Positions 34,399 to 45,425 of a stretch of 64,000 nt of DNA are shown in pieces. The notes beneath the pieces are model-generated. The model was not told where the DNA came from. It did no database searches and saw nothing but the letters and a program-made list of their open reading frames with translations. Each line of letters opens with the position of its first letter. Position 1 is the stretch's first letter. A program made the position numbers and the translations under genes. The stretch comes from Axinella damicornis (lineage: Eukaryota; Porifera; Demospongiae; Axinellida; Axinellidae), in contig OZ007508.1 in the NCBI GenBank assembly GCA_963931865.1, forward strand, positions 19,800,201-19,864,200, read 5' to 3'.

Positions 34399-36784
34399 CC
34401 ACACGCATTCAGAGGCATAGTGCGGCGTGACTCAATTTGGGACTGGCTGGTATTTCGGCGTGTGCAGCAATCAATGGGAGGGCGTGTCCGTTTCATCATC
34501 ACTGGCTCCGCCCCCATCTCCAGCAAGGTCATGGACTTCATGAGGGTCGCCTTCGGGTGTCAGGTATGGCAATGGCTATAGTACTGATGAGGGAGAGGAG
34601 GATGTTAGCAGAGTAGGGGGTGTTGCAGGCTCCCTAAGAGAGGAGCGCTGTTGGGGGACTACGTCATGTAGATCACCAGTTCTCTCTCTTACCGGGCAGG
34701 TGTTTGAGGGGTATGGACAGACAGAGTGCACAGCAGGAGCCACGATGACACTCCCCGGAGATTGTGTGGCAGGGCACGTCGGTGCCCCCCTCCCGTGCAA
34801 CCGGGTGAAACTGGTGGACGTGAAGGAAATGAACTACTTCGCAGAGAACGGCGAGGGAGAGGTGAGTTCATCTCCCCTCCTCCTCCACCCTCACTCTAAC
34901 CTTCCTTCCTCCCTCAGGTGTGCTACTATGGCCCCAACGTCTTCAAGGGGTACCTGAAGGACCCTACTAAGACTGCGGAGGCTCTGGACGCGGACGGATG
35001 GCTGCATTCAGGGGACATTGGGCGGTGGCTGCCCAATGGATCACTGAAGATCATCGACCGCAAGAAACACATCTTCAAACTTGCTCAGGTATGCACACAG
35101 ATGGGCATTAACCTCAGAGTGTACTGGGAGACATCACACAGATGGGCAGGATCCTCAGAGTGTGATGTCCTGCTGCTGTGTTGACTAGCTGCTTGTGTTT
35201 CTGGTAGTACTGTAATGCTACACATGTTGTGAATGTTCCTTTTAGCAAGTGTTGGGTGAAATTACTTGCTTGGGTGATTGTATACCTCCCCCCCATGGAT
35301 GGGAGCTGAACATGGGGAATTAGGACAAAGATATTTCTTCTTGCTTTGGTGATCTGTTTGCGTCCCCCCCCCCCCCCCCCCCAGGGAGAGTACATTGCAC
35401 CTGAAAAGGTAGAGAACATCTACACAAGATCCTTGTACGTATCTCAGGCGTACGTCTACGGGGACAGCCTGAAGTCTGCCTGTGTTGCCATCATCGTGCC
35501 CGATGAACAGATGCTCGTGCAGTGGGCCAAGGACAACAGCATTGCTGGCAACTTTGCTGAGCTCTGCAAGAATAAGGTGGGGCCCTTCTAGAGTGAATTG
35601 GTCTTGTGCAGTCTGTTTTGGTTGTGTAGTTAATATACTGTAGCCGCTTGTTATTAGGCAGAGCTCACGTGGGCACAGGTTAGACTCTCGTCTCAGCTAC
35701 TCTCTATTAAGCGCTGAAGTCTTCTTCCAGAAACAGAGTGAGAAGGCTATAATTCAAAATGAAGTATACAGAGGAATGTCGTTCACAATCATACGCTAAA
35801 TGCAATTATACCCAAATGCAGAATTAAGTAATGTCACATGATTAAAAGGTTTTTACTCACAGTCAACCACGGTAGCATATAATAACTCGCGAGGAAACCT
35901 GTCATTAGCCCGTGAACTTCTAGCATGTTGCCATATCCGCATGAAATCATGTCCACGTATGTCATGATTGTGTCCACCTTGCCTTTGATGACGTAAGAGT
36001 GGTACCAGGCTTCTCCCGCTTTTCTGATGGGGGGTTCAAAGGTCGCGTATGCGGCTAAAAATGGAGCGGGAGACAGCCTGTTAATGAGGCTACCTCCATA
36101 GTTAGTGTTATGCTTCTGCTTCCAAGTGTTCAGAAGAAAACATGGCCAATAAGTCAATTTCGCGATCGAGGCAATGGATGACCAACTTGGCTTCTGGCGT
36201 GTACTACGCTCCCCTTTGAAAGCTTCGAGACCAAATGCTCATATAAGGAGGGAGGGCCCCTACCTAACCACAGACCGGATACAAATGGCTGTAGTTAAAG
36301 CTTTGCCGTAGCATATGTAATCAGTTAAGCACATCTCTTTTATAGATATTTCCTCCTGTGGAGATATATAGGCACATGCACCTAATAGCGAGTAAATACA
36401 GTAGTATGAGATTGATACACATTACGGATGAACATTAAGAATGTCTGTGTTCTCTCAACAGGTTGTAAACCAGATGGTCCTGTTTGACATCACACAGCTG
36501 GGCAAGGACAATGGCCTACACTCATTTGAACAGGTGCGTGTGTGTGTGTTTGTATGTGTATGTGTGTTTGTGTCTATGTGTGTATCACATCAGGGCTAGG
36601 TAACTATCCCCCCCCCCCCCCCCCCCATACACACACACTCTAGGCAAAGGCCATCATGTTGTATGCAGAGCCCTTCACTGTAGAGAATGGTTTCCTCACT
36701 CCTACCTTCAAACTGAAGCGGCCAGCTACCAAGAGCCATTTCATGGAAACCTTTGTGCAGCTGTACAGCCAGCTGCCCTCCTAG
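30297..36784 (+). CDS. ACSL: Long-chain acyl-CoA synthetase (ACSL1/5/6-like), 18 exons, 695 aa
   Basis: Activates long-chain fatty acids to acyl-CoA with ATP (AMP-forming). Exons: 30297-30482, 30742-30856, 31029-31096, 31802-31903, 32103-32202, 32543-32715, 32969-33001, 33403-33454, 33533-33603, 33693-33773, 33912-34046, 34169-34251, 34413-34563, 34700-34861, 34918-35088, 35385-35576, 36462-36533, 36644-36784. All phases agree; 695 residues fits the family (about 698). A hydrophobic anchor at about residues 26-43 ([17 protein letters not shown]) suggests outer mitochondrial or ER membrane attachment. The adenylate-forming P-loop YTSGTTGNPKG is at 271-281. Also present are [47 protein letters not shown] and [21 protein letters not shown]. 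Exon 10 most likely ends at GTACGT (33774), since the upstream GTTTGT choice would remove three residues conserved in the family. Pyrimidine minisatellites or poly(C) runs precede exons 4, 8, 13, 16 and 18. Confidence 0.97.
31121..31299. repeat. Two GCCTCGTTCCCAGG-type fold-back repeats in ACSL intron 3
   Basis: 31121-31161: TAGCCTCGTTCCCAGCCTGC faces GCCTGGGAACGAGGCT. 31231-31299: TAGCCTCATTCCCAGGACCC faces GGGCCTGGGAACGAGGCTAG, with CAGCTTTTCGTTGCTTGC in the loop. Confidence 0.8.
31575..31800 (+). repeat. Pyrimidine minisatellite before ACSL exon 4
   Basis: (CTCTCCTCCCTCTCCA)n-like sequence of about 220 bp runs directly into the CTCTTCCCAAG acceptor of exon 4. Open frames on either strand (Ser/Pro/Leu or Gly/Glu/Arg) are artefacts of the repeat. 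Confidence 0.9.
32402..32489 (-). mobile_element. tRNA-derived SINE-like sequence in ACSL intron 5
   Basis: Read on the minus strand, GGTGGTGCACTGGTAGAG resembles a pol III A box. GGTTCAAATCCTACC about 45 bases later is a near-perfect B box. The intervening bases do not give a clear tRNA anticodon arm, so I call it a tRNA-derived repeat rather than a gene. Confidence 0.5.
32740..32795 (+). repeat. G-rich tract just after the ACSL exon 6 donor
   Basis: GGGAGGGAGGGATGGGGGGG repeats follow the exon 6 donor by about 25 bases. Several G-runs of three or more in close spacing could fold as a quadruplex in the pre-mRNA. Confidence 0.7.
33055..33400 (+). repeat. (CCCT)n minisatellite before ACSL exon 8
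   Basis: About 350 bp of CCTCCCTCCCTCCTTCCC-type sequence occupies almost the whole of intron 7, right up to the acceptor at 33401-33402. Confidence 0.9.
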
Positions 36785-38319
36785 ATGAACTGCCTACGGA
36801 CTTGCATGTGTAGCGCTAGCGTCTCCTAACTTGAGTTAATTGATTTTCTGTTTCGGCATTCCATTGGCACAGCTATGTAGTCCATATCATTAATGACTTT
36901 CACATTCTCTGTTGCTAATTTCCTGGCGAGGGGCTTACTTTCTACAAATGTTCTTTCAGGAAGTGTGCTACATTCGCCCACACACATTGCTACCACCAAA
37001 CTGCAGTATGTTCATAATGTCCCATAGTGATTTCAAGACTAAGTGTGAGTGTATTCGTTGGAGGGGGGAAAAAACCTAGCTAGCATGGTAGCTTCCATTA
37101 CATGAACAAAAAAAAATGGTGAAAGCCTCTACAGTAGCACATTGTAGTTTGGTCAAAAGAGAATAAAAAGAATGAATGGGGGGAGAGAAAAAAACAACCT
37201 AGCAACAACCCACCACATTGTAGTTTGGTCAAAAGAGAATAAAAAGAATGAATGGGGTGAGAAAAAAAAGAAGAAAAAAAAACAACCTAGCAACAACCCA
37301 CCCCTCCGTGACAGGTCAGACACCGAAGTGTAAGCCTCAGGAGCGCTGGATAGGCGGCGGTGACTGGAATCACAGGGGGCTAACCTGCTTTCAACCAGAA
37401 CACCTTTCTTTAGCTTCGGTGGTCAGATGGGAACCGGCGTACTCAAGCTGCTAGGCGGGGAAGTCAGGAACCGGTGTGTACGGAGTGGCCCAGACTCGTA
37501 CTCGGTTATTGGGGAGACGAACACTCAACCCCCAGGCTGTAAAGCAAGTGCTTAGCGAGTGTGCCATCCCGACTTCCCGCCAAAACTTGTTACAAATTCA
37601 GTATTTCAACCGACTGCTTCCGGTTGGCGCGCAAAGGTTGCGAATACGGCTATGAACGGAGGGACACGGCCTGGGAACGGGCTGAGAATGCATGAGGTTT
37701 CTTCGCTGTTTTATGTACCTGTGGGCTTTCTTTAGTGGGCCGGCTCTAATTGACCTTGGCTGTATACCTGGCTCAGTATAAGGGATTGAGTGCTTTAACG
37801 AAACAGGTAACATGTTGAGCCCCTGCATATGCTTGGCTGACAGGTGTTAACAGCAAAGATACTGAGCTTACCATCTTAGTAAATTTGAATCTGACAAAGC
37901 AACTTTTGAACTCTAATAGCAGAACAGCGAAAAGGAAACAAGGTAGGGATGGTAGCATAAAGCAGTTCAGTGTAACAGTATACTGTCGATTATCCTTGTC
38001 CCTAGCCTCACCACGTGTAGCTGGGGAAATAGTCTCCAGACCTAATGCTAGTCAATCTCAATGTCACCATCATGCAGTCCGAATACACACTGATGCAGCA
38101 TAATTGTAAAGTACTGAAGTGACTGGTGTATCCAATACAAAATATATTATGGAGAAACATTGGTATCGGTTATGTTACAAGAGGATTCTCCAATGTGTTG
38201 CAGTGAAAAATGAAATAAATATGTAGTCATGTACACTATACAATTTCCAGATCATAAAATAAGAATCTCCTATACAAAATATGACATAAATATACATAAT
38301 CTACAATGATGGTGATGTG
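36785..38319. other. Intergenic region ACSL - IFRD (tail to tail)
   Basis: It holds the 3' flanks of ACSL (+) and IFRD (-). A direct duplication of about 75 bp lies at 37139-37302 (CATTGTAGTTTGGTCAAAAG, then AGAATAAAAAGAATGAATGG). A GC-rich repeat-like block lies at 37320-37580. The latter contains, on the minus strand, GTTCGTCTCC and TGGCACACTCGCTAAGC, which loosely resemble pol III boxes. No gene is recognised. Confidence 0.5.
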
Positions 38320-41300
38320 CTATAAAACTGCCCTTTTGTCACGCTGTTTGCCACGTGACTGAGTTCTGTGTTTCGCCAGAGCAGCATTGTAGTATTTCTG
38401 AAAGAAGATGACAACCCACGAGCTCACAGAGTCATTCATGGCTGGTCTAATGCATCCACATCACACACAGACATGCCAACTCTCAGGATAACACAGGCGC
38501 TACCACCTTGTCAAACTGCAAAATGTTGGGTGGTGGAGCCTTCTGCTAAGGACAAAAGCAATTGATGAAGCAACAGCAACTGGAATGAACTGCTGTGCGC
38601 ACTCTTGAGCTGTTACAGTAGCATGCCTCACACATTCTAGCACCATCTCACGCATTTCCACAGGACATTTCACTTATTTATTTGCTGAGTAGTTGGCATC
38701 TCTGCACACAGTTAGCCATTTCAACCTAACATCATAGTAACGTGTGACTTAGTTGGAGCAGCTCTTACTCTTTCTTGGCGGGCAGCCTTGGACTCCACCG
38801 TGGGAACAGGAGGGGGGCCCAGCTGAAACACCTCCCTCAGCAACTCATTGCCCTGCATAGGGAGAACACCAAGGGGGAGGAGGCACTTTGCATCAAGACA
38901 TCTGTGTGTTACGAATTGAGAATACATTCAAGTTGCCGGCTTTTAGGTCATGAATCAGTTCCTAACACACGTCCGTTATGTAAAATGTGTTGACAAACAA
39001 CACGCAACTGATTCACACACACAACCGCACCCAGGCCACACCGCTCCCATCAGGGACCCACACTGGGGCCACACTGCTCCCATCAGGGACCCACACCGCT
39101 CTCATCAGGGACCACTCGTGTGTACCCACACTGGGGCCACACTGCTCCCATCAGGGACCACTCGTGTGTACCCACACTGGGGCCACACTGCTCTCATCAG
39201 GGACCACTCGTGTGTACCCACACTGGGGCCACACTGCACTCATCAGGGACCACTCGTGTGTACCCACACTGGGGCCACACTGCTCTCATCAGGGACCACT
39301 CGTGCGTACCCACACTGGGGCCACACTGCTCCCATCAGTGACCCTTGTGTGTACCTGAAGGTACTCAGACTGGGGCTACACTGCTCTCATCAGTGACCCT
39401 TGTGTGTACCTGAAGGTACTCACACTGGGGCCACACTGCTCTCATCAGTGACCACTCGTGTGTACCTGAAGGTACCCACACTGGGGCCACACTGCTCTCA
39501 TCAGTGACCCTTGTGTGTACCTGAAGGTACTCACACACCAGGGTACCCATCAGTGACCACCCTTGTGTATCCGAAGGTAGGTCCCATCAGGGACCACCCG
39601 TGTGTACCTGAAGGTGTCCTACCTGCAAGTGTGTGTTCATCCCCGATCCTAGCAAGTCTCTGAACGCACTGTACTGTACCAATCTGTGAGGAGATATACT
39701 CACACCGTAACACAAGGGAACTGCATACATCTTAGTTTGATTCAACACCACATAGGCTGTAACTGGGTAGCTATGGCAACCACCTGCCCAGTGAGGTGTA
39801 CTGGCAGTGCACTGAATGTGACTGTCTTACCTCGCCCAGCTGTCAAGCAGGAGAACCTCTTTTCCCAACTTCACTCCTCTCTCAGGAACACTGCCATCCT
39901 GCATATGTGGACATTGCACTATGATATTACTTCTGTATCCAAGACCTGAATAATGACTGAGGAGCTAGGCAGCAATATGAATACATGTACAACATACAGG
40001 TAGACAGGAGATCGTTATATAATGTATAGCCCATTTATAGGCAAGATTCAGCTAGGATTTATCCAATCAGAGGGGCCCATTCAGTATCCAAACCAGAAGA
40101 CACGAGCTCTTCAATCGCTAGTGATCAGCATCTATTGAAGGAGTTAGGAGTTAGGTACCGCAACCACAAATACATGTAGAAAGCCATGTAGAGCACTCCC
40201 CCCTCCCCCCCCCCCCTCCCCCTCCCTCTCTCCTTCAAGCCCACAGTGTGACCAAACATCACATACCTGGAGGGTTTGTAGGAAGTCCCTGAAGCAGGCT
40301 CTTTGCTGGTTGCGGTCCTTCCTGGCAGTGTAGCGGTTGCTCTCTGTGGCTAGCTGCTGGATGAGGTCATAGGCCACTGCACTGTCACTGCTGTCCAGTA
40401 GCTGAAGTGGGGAGGTGGAGCGTGTTGAGGGGGGGGGGGGAAGGATACAGGTGTGTGTGTGTGTGTGTGTGTGTGTACATGCATTATTGGTGGATGAGTG
40501 CAAGTGTGTATGTGCCAGAGTAAAGAGTTCACATTACATGCAGTTCCTGTTTACCAGAGCATGCACTTCCTGGGTCATTGCAGGTGAGGGTGGAAGTGAT
40601 GCAACCAGCCTGGAATGTGAACTCTGCATACCTTACTGACCAGGTCACCAACACTAGCTGCACATGACTGAGGTAGCTGTCTCCCGGCCTAGCTCAAACA
40701 CTAGCTGAGGTGGCTAATACTCACGTCTTCATCTGTCTCCCGGCCTAGCTCAAACACTAGCTGAGGTGGCTAATACTCACGTCTTCATCTGTCTCCCGGC
40801 CTAGCTCAAACAGAAGGGCCAGCGCCTGGCCCACTGCGATACGCACACTCGTCTCTGTTCTCTCTAATAGACCATTCAGCACTGGAAGAAGGCTGGTTGG
40901 ACGGAGGGAGACAAAGCAATAATTCGCTGCAGTAGCAAATCTGACTGAAAGTACTTGCTACAGTACTGTACCTCAACATGAGTGGAGGGATGGAGGTGTT
41001 GGGGGCGATGGAAAGGAGGAGGGTCCAGCTCCCGATAGCGGCAGCTAACACCGTTTCTAGCTTGCACTTCCGGAACACCTCTTCACAATCGTGCATCACA
41101 CTCTCTACTGCCTGCGTGCGTGTATGTCAAGCATGAACTAGTGACGACGGTGAGTGAAGGAGAAAGGTGGAGGGAGGGAGGGAGGAGGTGGAGGGAGGAG
41201 GTGAAGGGAGGGAAGGAGGGAGGAGGTGGCGGGAGGGAGAGAGATGGAGGGGGACTGTGAGTGGGTAACTCACGTACCATGAGGTCTGGGGCCTGTATGA

Positions 41301-43881
41301 ATGTGCACATTCCTAGTGCTGAGATGCTCTGTACAGGGAAAACAATGATCGGTTCAGCGCTTCCTCTCTTGCACAACAAACAGTGCCATTGTGCAACCAC
41401 AACAGGAGGCATGATATGAACAAGAGGGGCATACTCACTCCCTTAACCTACCCACGTACCATGCCTCTCTCCTGAGCAGATACGCTGGAGTCGAGGGACA
41501 CCTGCAACAGCAGCGGCTTCACGGCTGTCAGCAGCTCAGGTTGACCATCTCCCAGCTGCACGGCAAGCAGCATGACTAGCTGGAGTAGCGCACACCGCTC
41601 ACTGCCCCGGACTGCAGACAGGGAGCAGGCATACACATGCTGACACTAGACTAGTTCTACACTGAGCATTTGAAGCCCACCAGTGACTATTGCACACTGC
41701 AAGTGTCTTGCAAGGGGGAAAGCAGATTGCCCAAACCACAATATCTTCTACGACACTTTAGGCCAGAAGCCTCCCATAAAATGAATAGATTCATAGGGGA
41801 TAATTATATTGTGGTTTTGAGCAATCGTGCAATCTGCTGTACCTCCTACACTTAGCCTCGTTCCCAGGCCTCTACGCCCAGCTTTTGGCTAACCAATTGG
41901 GCTGCACCCATTCCTGTACCCGGAGCTCAAACCGTTGTCCAATCTCCCCCCCCTCTCACTACAGCTACCAATAGTCAAGACCCCACTTCCACTGTGGGTT
42001 TGCTTTCATTCTCCCTTTGTTGGCCATGGCAACCATCAAAATCCACTTCCTGTTATGCAGGATGTGAATCCGAGGCAAATGTCTCAGCATCGAGTCTGTG
42101 GACACAACCATAATACTCACTACCAAACATAGTCTCACCTTTCTTCAGTCCTCGGACAAGGGTGTCAATAAGAGTCTCCTTCCTGGTGGGAGAAATCACG
42201 TTAAATGAGTGAAACGATCAAATCATGACTACAGCGTACTACAGGGACCTACGTTCCCATTAGGTGCTGCAGGACAAGCTTCTGGCACAGGACTTTGTTG
42301 ATGAAGGTCAACGCCTCCAGCCTCGTGCGGGAGCTGAACGAGACGGGGTAAGGATAATACTGCTTAACATTTCTCCTTGACAGTGAATATACCTCCACCA
42401 ACACTTTATCCACAATTCGGGCTTCTAGAAATAACATTGTCAGCATGTACATGTATGCACGTACTTTAGGCAGCCAATGTCCAACTTCCCGACCTTTGGA
42501 GAGTGCACTGGCAACCTTGTCAATGGGTAGCCTCGTTCCCAGGCCTTCACACCCCAGCGTTTGTCGCTTGCAGTTCTAACGCGGGGGAAGGCCTTGGAAC
42601 GAGGCTAGTCAATGGGGGACACAGGCATGTCATAGTTTACACCCTCTGAAATCAATCCTGCTATATGATAACAGTGCAAGGTACAGTAACCCCCTTGTTA
42701 AGATTTTCTGTGGCTGTGAGGGGGTAGTCAGACATTGCTCACGCCACCTGAACACAACAACACTCCTCTCATTACAGTCACTGAAGCGAGTATAGTGAGT
42801 GAATGTAGGACCTCTTTTCACTTTGCGTGACCATATACAGCACTTAGTACATACATGTACTAGGAATACGTATCCACATAATTGCCTCGCGCACATGCCA
42901 CGGCCGCATGCGCAGCCTGGCCACGTGCTTACAAGTATGATAGCTAAGTGTGAATTTGCGAGTATGGAGCTGAGATAAAACATGTCGATTACACTCACTG
43001 TTCGACTCCACATGTAGCTGCTCTAGCTCTGCAAGCCCTGAAGGCCCTGCTCGTTTGTACCCTAGCCTGGCTACACAAGATTATTGTGGAGTTGCAGTAT
43101 AAACACAGACTGCTTAACTCCATATGTAGCTGCTCCAGTCCTGGAGCACTGCGCGCTTGTCCACTGATCAGTTTCTCAAGGTTGTAATTCTCGCACCGTC
43201 GAGCCCGCAACATTCCTATCAACATTCCTGAGCGTGACATATTCCGACATATTCGGCTCGGTTCGAACGCTCCACAGCTAGTCAAGAGCGACCTACACAA
43301 CTTCGATGGCCAGTTTTTAAACTTATTTGTGGTTGGGCCCCACCCCCTACGTCCACCTGACATCAATCACATGATAATACCGTTTTTTACTCTTCCGCAT
43401 CCGTGTATTATTGTCAACGCAAACCGAAGAACATGCAGAAAGGGGGTAGGCCTGGGAACGAGGCTAGGCTGACAGATAATGCTACTGTTTATGCCATAAT
43501 ACCTCATATGAGACATTAGTGGCTACACAACATGATAGGTAGGTTTGCAGCACTGAACTGACTCATAGCGCACTCTGTACAGCAATTGACCCAGTTGACC
43601 CAACCCCGCCCCTGCAGGCATGGCCTGCACTGAACTCCATCCACAGCTCCACCGCACACACACACAGACACACCACAAACTTTGTAGTATAAACTCACCT
43701 CTTGTCACCCAACCGGTCAATGCGTTCCGACAGCTGGAACTGTAGATCTTCCTCCGCCTCCTCCTCTCCCCCTCCCAGCCCTCCCTCCTCACTGTACTGA
43801 CTGCCATCCAGTGAGCTACTCACACTCTCACTGTCCTCATCAGGGGAGACGGACTGGGTGGAGTCTGGGTGTGTTGGGGGC

Positions 43882-43929
<48 letters not shown>

Positions 43930-44014
43930 ATTCAAGGTACAGTAGCTAACAAAAATTGAGTCACCAACCTGGGATGGCTTTCTCTCTTCTTCTCTTCGAT
44001 TTTCCTTTCGGCAT
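38320..44014 (-). CDS. IFRD: Interferon-related developmental regulator (IFRD1/2-like), 13 exons, 405 aa
   Basis: HEAT/armadillo-type co-regulator family; the mammalian members act in transcription control and, for IFRD2, on idle ribosomes. Exons: 43969-44014, 43699-43864, 42253-42333, 42139-42182, 41460-41611, 41278-41328, 40972-41111, 40781-40892, 40267-40401, 39831-39898, 39623-39683, 38769-38852, 38320-38397; phases agree throughout. The start MPKGKSKRRREKAIP is typical, followed by an acidic Ser-rich stretch. Helical repeats follow: SSRTRLEALTFINKVL, TKETLIDTLVRGLKK, AVQLGDGQPELLTAVKPLL, SISALGMCTF, GSWTLLLSIAPN, SVRIAVGQALALLFELG and ATESNRYTARKDRNQQRACF. The C-terminal box follows with FRDLLGSGMNTHLQGNELL, YYNAALAKHRTQ and KQRDKRAVL, matching the IFRD ending. 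The exon 8 acceptor was chosen at the distal AG (40893) because that restores LLPVLNGLLERT and the phase. The exon 8 donor is duplicated (see findings). Confidence 0.95.
39035..39545. repeat. About 45-bp minisatellite in IFRD intron 11
   Basis: Units containing CACTGGGGCCACACTGCTC, CATCAGGGACCACTCGTGTG and TACCCA are repeated about ten times with variants (TCAGTGACCCTTGTG, GTACCTGAAGG). Confidence 0.85.
42526..42607. repeat. GCCTCGTTCCCAGG-type fold-back repeat in IFRD intron 2
   Basis: GTAGCCTCGTTCCCAGGCC faces AAGGCCTTGGAACGAGGCTAG, with CCAGCGTTTGTCGCTTGCAG in the loop, a segment shared with other copies. Confidence 0.75.
43877..43928 (-). repeat. Poly(G) on + / poly(C) in IFRD sense, beside the exon 2 acceptor
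   Basis: An uninterrupted G run of about 45 bp lies 10-15 bp upstream (sense) of the IFRD exon 2 acceptor. It acts on the transcript as a poly(C) pyrimidine tract. Confidence 0.85.
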
Positions 44015-44221
44015 CTTTCACCTTGTTTCCCGGTTTTGTCCTCGCGACAAAGCCTTCGCTATAATAACATCGTTTGAGTTGCACGGTCTTCAGAGTGGAT
44101 TGCGCAATACCCGCGCTGGCGCCAACGCAATGTGTGGCACGTGGTCATTACTGCATGTGACTTTCACGTGGCCGCGAACGTTAACTTCCCAGCCACGCCC
44201 ACAAAGCAAGCGAAATAAATT
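44015..44221. promoter_or_regulatory. Bidirectional promoter IFRD / GCAT
   Basis: The ATGs are 207 bp apart in divergent orientation. Visible are TTGCGCAATA, CGCTGGCGCCAACGC (E2F-like GGCGCC core), CACGTGG E-box-like sites at about 44138 and 44167, and CCACGCCC. There is no obvious TATA box. Confidence 0.5.
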
Positions 44222-45302
44222 ATGGCTGTGCTGCTGGCTCGCCTTTCCCTTTCCTCCGCCCCTGCAGGCGTACGTGTGAGGGCTACCTCGACAATCTCTT
44301 CGCTGAGAGAAGTCCTACGCACCGAACTGGACAGTATTCGGGCTGCGGGGACGTGGAAGAGTGAACGCGTGATCGTCTCTCCCCAGGCAGCCTCTATCCG
44401 TGTACAAGGACGATCCGGGGAGATCCTGAACTTCTGCGCCAACAACTACCTTGGGCTGTCGGTAAACTATAAATCGAGCTAGCTAGCTATAGACGTAGAG
44501 TTCTAGTCGAGGCGCGCGCAGGGGGCGTGGCCTCTACCGAGCCCCTCCCACTTCAGTGCATCCCAATGCAGGTTTTTCATGCCGGGGTGGTGATATGACA
44601 TTATCACTGAACTCCTTGAGTTACGCATTGCTAGCCTCGTTCCCAGTCCCACGCTTGCAGCGACAAAAAGCTGGGAATGAGGCTAATGAAGGGCAAGGGC
44701 AAAGGTGAAGCCACCCTATAACAGAAAAACCACACTTCAGTAATGAGCTACCTGTTATTTCCACACAGTCACATCCAGAGGTGATTGCAGCAGCGCAGGA
44801 AGCCCTCAGCAAGTATGGTGCAGGGCTGAGTTCCGTGAGGTTCATATGTGGAACTCAGGTTAGTAGAATAATAGTTGCTCTCTGAGGATTGCAGGGTTTC
44901 ATTTTGGGGAGGGGGGGCAAGGCAATGAAGCATGATGCACTTTACATGTTTTGGTGTTGAACTACAAAGCCAGGGTAAAATGTTTCAATGAAGGAACTGT
45001 TAATTGGAGGTGGAGCAGAAAATCATGTGAGGCGAGATAGATAGGAACGTTCCATCAGCACGTGGCCGGTTCTTCCTGACAGTCAGTCCCAGCTGTCAAC
45101 TGCAAATGAATCCCACCTTCCAAAGGATATATATTAATTAAGCCCATTTCACCGACATGCCTGGCCAAGGTAGGTACTAATGTTTACAGCAAAAAAGGTG
45201 TATAAACGATTGATCTAGCCTCCTCCGTTTTCGGTTTGTATTGACAGTAATACACCAAGTAGAAGAGCGGCGAAAATGGGGAAGGCCTGGAATGCTTCTC
45301 AT

Positions 45303-45337
<35 letters not shown>

Positions 45338-45384
45338 CTCATCTCAGCACTCCTTCACCTGCCTGCAGCAGCCTGGGAGACACT

Positions 45385-45425
<41 letters not shown>

